DNA of 9,877 nucleotides from MGBC120314 sp051880495 (GTDB taxonomy: Bacteria; Bacillota; Clostridia; Lachnospirales; Lachnospiraceae): NCBI GenBank assembly GCA_051880495.1, contig JBJEOB010000104.1, positions 1-9,877 on the forward strand, in the 5' to 3' direction. This document shows positions 1 to 4,940 of this stretch, one piece after another; the first letter of the stretch is position 1; every line of letters starts with the position of its first letter. The notes under the pieces are model-generated. The model had not been told where the DNA came from. It made no database searches and saw nothing but the letters and a program-made list of their open reading frames with translations. A program made the translations under genes and the position numbers.

Positions 1-44
1 TCCAGATCTGTAGCGATAAAAAACAAATCGGTGTATGATTTCAT
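1..44 (-). CDS. Possible 5' end of a gene leaving the window, HAD-like start (uncertain)
   Basis: Read on the minus strand, an ATG at 44 opens a frame to the window edge giving MKSYTDLFFIATDL followed by Asp or Glu. A hydrophobic strand ending in Asp-x-Asp near the N-terminus is how Cof-type HAD phosphatases begin, so a HAD hydrolase is one reading. Only 14 full codons are visible. The frame stays open upstream to about position 132, so the start is not fixed: a GTG at 53-51 is an alternative, and the purine-rich stretch before the ATG is spaced poorly for a ribosome binding site. Other open frames cross the same bases on the plus strand, one ending at 69 and one at 38. This is the weakest call in the window. 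Confidence 0.22.
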   Translation of the reverse strand, partial: MKSYTDLFFIATDL

Positions 45-99
45 TATCCTCACAACTTCCAGTTTGTAAGGATGACGGCAAACTTCCAATTTTCTTAAT

Positions 100-129
100 T
101 TAACAGAACGTGCACATAAACAAAATAAT
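100..129 (+). promoter_or_regulatory. Weak candidate sigma-A promoter for the membrane-protein gene
   Basis: TTAACA at 100-105 and AATAAT at 124-129 each match the vegetative consensus at five of six bases with an 18-base gap. Transcription would start near 136, just ahead of the Shine-Dalgarno sequence at 146-152. The surrounding DNA is AT-rich, so a chance match is quite possible. Confidence 0.27.
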
Positions 130-159
130 GGCTATAACGTGCATTGTGGAGGTGCATTA

Positions 160-810
160 ATGGAAAATGATAAAAAAGCAGGTTGTACTGTATTAGCAAT
201 TTTATATGTTCTGCTATCTTATGCAAGCCCGCTCATTTGGTTGGGATTGGCAGGAGAAGATGCTCCATCAATCATTTTTTTGGTGTTGGTAAGTCCCTTT
301 GTGCTTGGAATCATCAACGCAATTTATGTAAGGATTTATTTTCAGAAAATCAATCGAATGACACTCTTAAGGAGTGCAATTATAATCAAATATTCCCTGA
401 TTCCTTTGTATCTGGCAGGTGGGTTAATGATAGTCTTGTTCTTGCTTCTTACATTTACACCGGTAGTAATTATGATTTTTGTCGGCCCATTGATGATAGC
501 TGTGCTTAGTGTATATGGTTACTTAATGCTGCTTGGAGGAAATGCATTTTCCCTGGCTTATATCAGAAAAGCAAAAGAAGAGGGGGCACATGGTGTATTA
601 CTTAGTACTGTTGGAAAGATACTTCAGTTTTTCTTTTTTGCAGATGTCGTATCATTGGCCATTCTCTCTTTAAAGGAGAAGAAATATGTCGGCGTCACTG
701 TTACGGTATTCGCTTTATTGGTGCTTGGATTTATAGGAATATCTGCATGGTTGATTGTTAATATAGTGGCTGCATTTGTTAGAGTGATAATTGGATTTGA
801 GATGAAATAG
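160..810 (+). CDS. Polytopic membrane protein of unknown function, 216 aa
   Basis: I do not recognise this protein. It is strongly hydrophobic, with about six likely membrane segments near residues 10-31, 36-57, 75-98, 101-126, 151-170 and 177-206. Short charged loops separate them (for example FQKINR near 61-66, RKAKEEG near 136-142 and LKEKK near 171-175). No signal peptidase site, metal-binding motif or transporter signature is visible. The ATG at 160 is chosen because GTGGAGG at 146-152 lies seven bases before it; an in-frame GTG at 139 would put that ribosome binding site inside the gene. It is followed after 95 bases by the ankyrin gene in the same direction. No terminator is visible between them, so they may be cotranscribed. 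A role as a small transporter, sensor or immunity-type membrane protein is speculation. Confidence 0.75.
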   Translation: MENDKKAGCTVLAILYVLLSYASPLIWLGLAGEDAPSIIFLVLVSPFVLGIINAIYVRIYFQKINRMTLLRSAIIIKYSLIPLYLAGGLMIVLFLLLTFTPVVIMIFVGPLMIAVLSVYGYLMLLGGNAFSLAYIRKAKEEGAHGVLLSTVGKILQFFFFADVVSLAILSLKEKKYVGVTVTVFALLVLGFIGISAWLIVNIVAAFVRVIIGFEMK

Positions 811-852
811 AAATTTTCCTGTTTACCCCAATCCGCCCCGCTACGTATCGTG

Positions 853-865
853 ACATGAATCATGT
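853..865. promoter_or_regulatory. Perfect 6-bp-arm palindrome between two accessory genes
   Basis: ACATGA-A-TCATGT is a perfect inverted repeat with a one-base centre, 40 bases before the ankyrin start. No T-tract follows, so it does not look like a terminator. The symmetry suits a dimeric DNA-binding protein, but six-base arms can arise by chance. Confidence 0.3.
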
Positions 866-905
866 TTAAAAAAGAGAAAGAAATTCTGATATATTAGGAG
901 GCAAA

Positions 906-1589
906 ATGAAAAAACTATTTACTGTAATAAGGCAGGGAAAGCTTGATGAAGTAAAAAATATAATTGAGAAAAAACCGGAACTTGTCAATTGTGTGGCAGG
1001 GCCATTACCTAAAAAAGACCATGGCCAGTCGCCTCTTCAAGTGGCATTAAAAACAGGAAATTATGAGATTGCAGGTTATTTGATTGAACACGGTGCAGAT
1101 GTCGATTTCATGGAAGCAGAGGATGATGATCCGGGATTGCGAGCACCGGTGTTATTTGATGCTATAAATTCTACAATTATTTCTCTTTGTTACCAAAAAT
1201 TCGAGGAATCGGATATTGCATTTGAATATGTTAAACTGCTTGTTGAAAAAGGAGCAGACGTAAATAAGTTAGCATCAAATGGACTCGATGCTCTTAGCTG
1301 GACTGTACACAAAGCCGGATATTTAATGGAAAACGCTGGTGTATATCCACATTCTCAGGAAGCTGTAAGGAAACAGTTTGAAAAAATTCTGGATTGCCTG
1401 ATTGAGCACGGAGCAGATTATGTTGCCTGGGCAAACAGAGGTTATTATCCGGAACCACATACAGAACCAAGTAATAGGAGCCTGTTTATTGATGCTCCCG
1501 TTCCTGATGTCGAGCCTGAAATTGAAAGATGTAAAGCGGTGCGGGCATTCCTTCAGGAGTATTTTCATAATAGAAAACTGCAGTTTTAA
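906..1589 (+). CDS. Ankyrin-repeat protein, 227 aa
   Basis: The protein carries the ankyrin signature several times. Residues 4-28 form an opening helix pair (LFTVIRQGKLDEVKNIIEK). Residues 41-68 (QSPLQVALKTGNYEIAGYLI, then EHGADVDF) are a near-consensus repeat. YVKLLVEKGADVNKLASNG at 108-126, followed by LDALSWTVHKAG at 127-138, is another, and LDCLIEHGADYVAW at 162-175 is a further one. Ankyrin repeats bind protein partners, and nothing enzymatic is visible. There is no signal peptide or membrane segment, so it should be cytoplasmic. The C-terminal stretch after residue 176 is outside the repeats and unrecognised. The start at 906 follows AGGAGG at 896-901, four bases away, which is close but usable. 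Lone ankyrin proteins occur as scaffolds and as immunity proteins to secreted toxins; no toxin gene is in view. Confidence 0.88.
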   Translation: MKKLFTVIRQGKLDEVKNIIEKKPELVNCVAGPLPKKDHGQSPLQVALKTGNYEIAGYLIEHGADVDFMEAEDDDPGLRAPVLFDAINSTIISLCYQKFEESDIAFEYVKLLVEKGADVNKLASNGLDALSWTVHKAGYLMENAGVYPHSQEAVRKQFEKILDCLIEHGADYVAWANRGYYPEPHTEPSNRSLFIDAPVPDVEPEIERCKAVRAFLQEYFHNRKLQF

Positions 1590-1621
1590 TTAGACGGGAG
1601 AAGTGCAAAGGAGAAATCAAA

Positions 1622-1650
1622 TTGCCATATTACCATTAATATGGTATGAT
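1622..1650 (+). promoter_or_regulatory. Sigma-A promoter with extended -10, upstream of holA
   Basis: The -35 box TTGCCA (1622-1627) and the -10 box TATGAT (1645-1650) are separated by exactly 17 bases, and TG at 1642-1643 forms an extended -10. Each box has one or two mismatches to consensus. Transcription should begin near 1657, about 30 bases before the holA start, giving a short leader. It is the only good promoter seen before holA and would drive both holA and the cellulase gene. Confidence 0.72.
1625..1646. promoter_or_regulatory. Operator-like inverted repeats inside the holA promoter
   Basis: CCATATTA (1625-1632) and TAATATGG (1637-1644) are perfect eight-base arms around a four-base centre. 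They fill the spacer between the -35 and -10 boxes, overlapping the last three bases of the -35. A second, overlapping symmetry is TACCAT (1631-1636) with ATGGTA (1641-1646), which reaches into the -10 box. A protein bound here would block RNA polymerase. The regulator is unknown. Confidence 0.5.
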
Positions 1651-1686
1651 AAGCAGAGTATAGGAACTGCGTAAAGGGGTTTCAAA

Positions 1687-2676
1687 ATGAAGTTTCTGAA
1701 TGATAATATCAAAGAGGGAAGATTTAAAAGAACATATCTAATTTGTGGAGAAGAGGATTACCTTCGCAAGCAGTACAGGGACAAGCTGAAGGAAGCCATC
1801 ACACAGGGCGATGATATGAATTATTCGTATTATACGGGAAAAGGAATCGACTGCAGGGAAGTGATTGACGTGTGTGAGACGTTACCGTTTTTCGCAGAGC
1901 GAAGACTTGTGACCATAGAAGATTCGGGATTTTTTAAGGGTTCATGTGATGATGTTCTTTTGGAGTATTTGGAGAACATACCGGACTATCTTACGATTTT
2001 GTTTGTTGAGAATGAGGTAGATAAGAGAAGCAAAATGTACAAGGCTGTCAGCAGAAACGGCTATGTAAGCGAGATGACGGTTCAGGATGAGGCAACGCTG
2101 AAACGCTGGGTGGCATCGATGCTTTCCAAAGAGGGTAAGCAGATGGATATGCGGGCAATGGAGCGTTTTCTTGATTGTACAGGTTATTCGATGGACAACA
2201 TACATCAGGAGATTGAAAAGCTTATCTGCTATACTATGGGAAGGCAGCAGATAACAGCCGATGATGTGGGCGAGGTGTGTACCGTTACAACGGCAAATAA
2301 GATTTTTGACATGGTATCTTATGTTGCGCTAGGCAGGCAGAGCGATGCACTTGAATTATATTACGACCTGATAATGCTAAAGGAACCGCCGCTTAGAATA
2401 TTATATATGCTGTCGAGACAGTTTAATCTGCTCCTGCAGGTTAAGGAGCTGGAAAATGAAGGATATTCGAGGGCGACAATCGCCAAGAAGATGCAGGTAA
2501 AGGACTTTATTGTTACGAAATGCCATTCGCAGGCACAGGAATGGTCAATAGCGAAATTACATGAGGCACTGGAGGATTGTGCCGCATATGAGGAGGATGT
2601 GAAGCGCGGGCGGCTTAATCCTAATATGTGTGTAGAGCTGATTATTATAAAATATAGCCAAAGGAAGGTAAGTTAA
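1687..2676 (+). CDS. holA: DNA polymerase III, delta subunit
   Basis: HolA is the clamp-loader subunit that opens the beta sliding clamp during replication. The 329-residue length is normal for the family. The N-terminal domain opens with TYLICGEEDYLRK at 16-28, corresponding to the family's LYLLYGEExYL pattern. It continues with LPFFAERRLVTIED at 65-78, which matches the PLFxxRRLV segment. The middle holds the small helical domain, and the C-terminal collar domain ends with DVKRGRLNPNMCVELIII at about 304-321, matching the usual K-G-R-x-x-P ending. The ATG at 1687 has AAAGGGG at 1673-1679, seven bases upstream. In Firmicutes holA commonly precedes rpsT-gpr-spoIIP-lepA, as here, although comEC, which often sits just upstream, is replaced by the ankyrin gene. 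The stop is followed almost at once by the cellulase gene. Confidence 0.95.
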   Translation: MKFLNDNIKEGRFKRTYLICGEEDYLRKQYRDKLKEAITQGDDMNYSYYTGKGIDCREVIDVCETLPFFAERRLVTIEDSGFFKGSCDDVLLEYLENIPDYLTILFVENEVDKRSKMYKAVSRNGYVSEMTVQDEATLKRWVASMLSKEGKQMDMRAMERFLDCTGYSMDNIHQEIEKLICYTMGRQQITADDVGEVCTVTTANKIFDMVSYVALGRQSDALELYYDLIMLKEPPLRILYMLSRQFNLLLQVKELENEGYSRATIAKKMQVKDFIVTKCHSQAQEWSIAKLHEALEDCAAYEEDVKRGRLNPNMCVELIIIKYSQRKVS

Positions 2677-2677
2677 T

Positions 2678-4234
2678 ATGGGAAACGGAAAGTGGAAAAC
2701 AATTGCAATCATTGAAACTGTAATAATTGCGGTTGTAGCTGTTGCAGTAATATTTGGTATAGGTTTTATGCTTGGACGAAAAGATACCGGCGAAGCAAAT
2801 GCTACGGTAGCAAACCGGGAAGCACAGCAGAATGAGGAAACTAAAGAAAATACGACGACAGCCGAAAATGTCACAACAGCCGAAAACAGGCAGGAGGAAA
2901 CCACGACAGTTACAGATTCGGAGGCAGTTTCATATGAGGTTAAGTCAGAGAATGACCTTAAGGTAAGTTTTGCTTTGGAAACAAGCTGGGACAGTGGTGA
3001 TAAGAAGAGTTTTCAGTACAAGGTGGTTATTGAAAATACCGGCAAGGAAGAAATGAAAGACTGGGTTATTAAGATCCCTGTCAGCGAGGATTTGGAACTG
3101 ATGAGTTACTGGAACGTAAAGTGCGAGCTGTCAGACGGAATCTGGTATATGACACCGGTGTCGGAGTACAGCAATGCGATAGCAGCCGGAACAAAGAAAG
3201 AGGATATAGGCGTACAGGTTACGTGTAAGGAAGAACCTGCATTTTCTGATGCGGTAATAGGTTCAATTGTTCCGGATAATTCAGGTGATGATAATAAAGA
3301 TGAAAAAAAGCCTGTTAGCAATAAGAATGGGAATGCCGTGACCGAATATGCCGGGAAATTGCATGTAGAAGGAACTAATCTGGTGGATTCAAAAGGTAAT
3401 CATGTAGTGCTTAAGGGTGTGAGCACACATGGTATCGGATGGTATCCTGAGTATGTCAACAAGGATGCATTTAGTGACCTTCGTGATATGGGTGCAAATG
3501 TAATAAGACTTGCAATGTATACGGGCGAGTCGGGAGGTTACTGTACCGGAGGCAATAAGGAAGAGCTTAAAAAGCTTATTGATAATGGTGTATCATATGC
3601 AACAGATTTATCAATGTATGTGATAATTGACTGGCATATTTTAAGTGATAACAATCCGAATACATATAAGGGCGAAGCAATAACCTTTTTTGATGAAATG
3701 TCAAGAAAATATGCAGACAATGACCATGTTTTATACGAAATATGTAATGAGCCGAATGGAGGCACATCCTGGGAAGATGTAAAGTCTTATGCGGAGGAAG
3801 TAATTAAGGTAATCAGGAAAAATGATAAGGACAGCGTTATTTTAGTCGGAACGCCTACATGGTCACAGGATGTGGACAAGGCAGCAGCTAATCCGATTAA
3901 GGAAGATAATATTATGTATGTTCTTCATTTCTATGCTGCAACACATAAGGATGATTTGAGAAATAAGATGACCAAGGCAATTGATGGCGGACTTCCGGTA
4001 TTTATAAGCGAGTTCAGTATATGTGATGCATCCGGAAATGGCGGACTTGATTATGACTCAGCAAACAAATGGCTTGAGACGATTAGAAAATATGAAATAA
4101 GCTATGTAGGCTGGAATTTAAGTAACAAGAATGAAAGTTCAGCAATATTAAAATCATCATGTCAGAAGAAGAGCGGATTTACCAAGGATGACATGAATGA
4201 TTCAGGCAAGTGGCTGATTGAAAGCTTTCAGTAA
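2678..4234 (+). CDS. Membrane-anchored endoglucanase-like GH5 with CBM2-like domain
   Basis: This is a likely extracellular beta-1,4-glucanase held in the membrane. Residues 8-33 form a hydrophobic anchor with no clear cleavage site. Residues 37-82 are a Thr/Glu/Asn-rich linker containing a short TTAEN repeat. Residues 85-197 resemble CBM2: FQYKVVIENTGKEEMKDW at 112-129, then SYWNV with W145, W156 and an AIAAG turn at 167-171. A second acidic linker runs to about 222. The GH5 domain (225-518) shows H251, R277, DWH at 318-320, the NEP motif with acid/base E358, H417 and Y419, nucleophile E445 in FISEF, and W479. All the expected active-site residues are present, so it should be active; it is closest to the cellulase-rich subfamily 2. 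The ATG lies one base after the holA stop and its ribosome binding site AGGAAGG (2662-2668) is inside holA. Exact substrate is inferred. Confidence 0.92.
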   Translation: MGNGKWKTIAIIETVIIAVVAVAVIFGIGFMLGRKDTGEANATVANREAQQNEETKENTTTAENVTTAENRQEETTTVTDSEAVSYEVKSENDLKVSFALETSWDSGDKKSFQYKVVIENTGKEEMKDWVIKIPVSEDLELMSYWNVKCELSDGIWYMTPVSEYSNAIAAGTKKEDIGVQVTCKEEPAFSDAVIGSIVPDNSGDDNKDEKKPVSNKNGNAVTEYAGKLHVEGTNLVDSKGNHVVLKGVSTHGIGWYPEYVNKDAFSDLRDMGANVIRLAMYTGESGGYCTGGNKEELKKLIDNGVSYATDLSMYVIIDWHILSDNNPNTYKGEAITFFDEMSRKYADNDHVLYEICNEPNGGTSWEDVKSYAEEVIKVIRKNDKDSVILVGTPTWSQDVDKAAANPIKEDNIMYVLHFYAATHKDDLRNKMTKAIDGGLPVFISEFSICDASGNGGLDYDSANKWLETIRKYEISYVGWNLSNKNESSAILKSSCQKKSGFTKDDMNDSGKWLIESFQ

Positions 4235-4259
4235 ATAATAAAAAAGTGCAATTAAAAAA

Positions 4260-4279
4260 GAATCTCGCTTGCGAGATTC
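4260..4279 (+). repeat. Nine-bp-stem hairpin, first of an intergenic hairpin cluster
   Basis: GAATCTCGC (4260-4268) pairs perfectly with GCGAGATTC (4271-4279) across a TT centre. No T-tract follows. It has the same build as the hairpins at 4356-4384 and 4432-4450: a perfect stem beginning with GAAxxT and closing on a CG-rich centre. Confidence 0.65.
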
Positions 4280-4352
4280 TCCGCCTGCGGCGGGTCGCGT
4301 TGCGACAATCTTCCAATCCGCCGCAGTGCGTTCCTCGCGGAGCATTTTTTTT
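4279..4352 (+). terminator. Compound GC-rich stem-loop with T8 tract, terminator of holA-cellulase
   Basis: An outer stem CTCCGC (4279-4284) / GCGGAG (4337-4342) encloses CTGCGGCGG (4285-4293) / CCGCCGCAG (4318-4326). That in turn encloses GTCGC (4294-4298) / GCGAC (4302-4306). Eight Ts follow at 4345-4352. The T-tract makes it a good Rho-independent terminator on the plus strand, but the nested, branched shape and high GC are far more elaborate than needed. Its outer stem shares one base (C4279) with the preceding hairpin. Confidence 0.65.
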
Positions 4353-4355
4353 ATA

Positions 4356-4384
4356 AATAGGAAATTTCGTTGAAATTTCCTATT
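4356..4384. repeat. Thirteen-bp-stem AT-rich hairpin
   Basis: AATAGGAAATTTC (4356-4368) pairs perfectly with GAAATTTCCTATT (4372-4384) around GTT. It sits between two terminators and lacks its own T-tract. It is one of three similar single hairpins in this gap. Confidence 0.65.
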
Positions 4385-4388
4385 ATAT

Positions 4389-4422
4389 AAAAAAACGATA
4401 CAGGGTGATGTATCGTTTTTTT
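4389..4422. terminator. Bidirectional Rho-independent terminator between convergent genes
   Basis: Seven As plus CGATACA (4389-4402) pair perfectly with TGTATCG plus seven Ts (4409-4422) around the loop GGGTGA. The A-tract and T-tract make it work on both strands. It can end the rightward holA-cellulase transcript and, on the minus strand, the rpsT transcript whose stop codon is at 4484-4486. Confidence 0.88.
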
Positions 4423-4431
4423 GTTTGACAG

Positions 4432-4450
4432 GAAATTGCGTCGCAATTTC
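4432..4450. repeat. Nine-bp-stem hairpin with GTC centre
   Basis: GAAATTGCG (4432-4440) and CGCAATTTC (4442-4450) are perfect arms about a single T. It lies in the 3' untranslated part of the rpsT transcript. No T-tract follows on either strand, so it is not a terminator on its own, though it could protect the 3' end of the rpsT mRNA. Confidence 0.6.
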
Positions 4451-4483
4451 TCTGTATTGTTTGTAAACAAATTATTTAAAAAA

Positions 4484-4747
4484 TTAAGCCATAGCGTTAA
4501 CAGCTTTTGTTAAACGAGAAACTTTTCTGGCAGCTGTATTCTTGTGGTAAATACCCTTTGAACATGCCTTTGAAATCTCGCTAATAGCAGCAGTTAAAGC
4601 TTCGTTAGCAGCAGCCTTATCGCCCTGAGCAACACAAAGTTCAACCTTCTTAACATAAGTCTTAACCTTTGACTTAATTGCCTTATTTCTTGCAGTCTTA
4701 ATCTCTGTAACTAAAACTCTCTTCTTAGCAGATTTAATGTTAGCCAA
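4484..4747 (-). CDS. rpsT: Ribosomal protein S20
   Basis: S20 is a primary 16S-rRNA-binding protein of the small subunit. The product starts ANIKSAKKR after the initiator and ends with the family pattern KGIYHKNTAARKVSRLTKAV. It is Lys/Arg/Ala-rich and 87 residues long, normal for S20. The start is taken as TTG at 4747-4745. This gives the canonical MANIKSAKKR beginning, and GGAGGT (4760-4755 on the minus strand) is then seven bases upstream. The in-frame ATG at 4762-4760 overlaps that ribosome binding site and has none of its own. The gene faces holA and diverges from gpr, the arrangement also found in Bacillus subtilis. It has its own promoter and a leader of about 88 bases, and ends at the terminator at 4389-4422. 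Confidence 0.96.
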   Translation of the reverse strand: MANIKSAKKRVLVTEIKTARNKAIKSKVKTYVKKVELCVAQGDKAAANEALTAAISEISKACSKGIYHKNTAARKVSRLTKAVNAMA

Positions 4748-4835
4748 TCCGGACACCTCCATTTATATAATTTAATAAAATTCAACCAGATGTTTTTCAT
4801 TAAAGCCGGACACGGACGTTCTAATGTAAACATAC
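4748..4835 (-). promoter_or_regulatory. Long rpsT leader with repeated GTGTCCGG box
   Basis: From the predicted transcription start near 4835 to the TTG start there are about 88 untranslated bases. The octamer GTGTCCGG occurs twice on the minus strand, at 4813-4806 and at 4756-4749. The second copy joins the ribosome binding site to the start codon. UCCGG of the first copy can pair with CCGGA of the second, which would cover the start region. Autogenous translational control of S20 is known in Escherichia coli, where rpsT also uses a UUG start. That the same happens here is inference. Confidence 0.35.
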
Positions 4836-4841
4836 TATTGT

Positions 4842-4870
4842 ATTTTAGTTCAATCAAAATAATATGTCAA
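4842..4870 (-). promoter_or_regulatory. Sigma-A promoter of rpsT
   Basis: On the minus strand a perfect TTGACA -35 box (4870-4865) is followed after 17 bases by TAAAAT (4847-4842), one base from consensus. Transcription should start near 4835. This is the closest match to the vegetative consensus in the window, as expected for a ribosomal protein gene. Confidence 0.82.
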
Positions 4871-4910
4871 TACATAATTATTGGTTTTTTGAAAATAATT
4901 ACATTAAGTA

Positions 4911-4917
4911 CATTATA
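4911..4917 (+). promoter_or_regulatory. Possible sporulation-sigma -10 element before gpr
   Basis: CATTATA fits the CATnnTA pattern of forespore sigma-G -10 boxes, and gpr is a forespore gene in Bacillus. Transcription would begin near 4924, just before the ribosome binding site at 4930-4935. No good -35 match is seen at the right distance, so support is weak. A vegetative TTGAAA (4889-4894) pairs only with a poor -10. Confidence 0.27.
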
Positions 4918-4940
4918 GTTTTGTCGGTTGGAGGTTGTCA

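Noticed and set aside
624..863. Minus-strand open frame of 79 codons opposite the end of the membrane-protein gene
   Set aside because: Most of it is antisense to a well-supported hydrophobic gene, it has no ribosome binding site before its ATG, and the product resembles nothing recognisable.
890..895. TATATT as a -10 box for the ankyrin gene
   Set aside because: Transcription would start within the ribosome binding site region, almost at the ATG, and no -35 box lies at the right distance.
4748..4762. ATG at 4762 as the rpsT start
   Set aside because: It overlaps the ribosome binding site, has none upstream, and adds five residues that S20 proteins lack. TTG at 4747 fits better.
4935..4940. 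TTG at 4935 as the gpr start
   Set aside because: It overlaps the last base of the GGAGGT ribosome binding site; the ATG two codons later is correctly placed.
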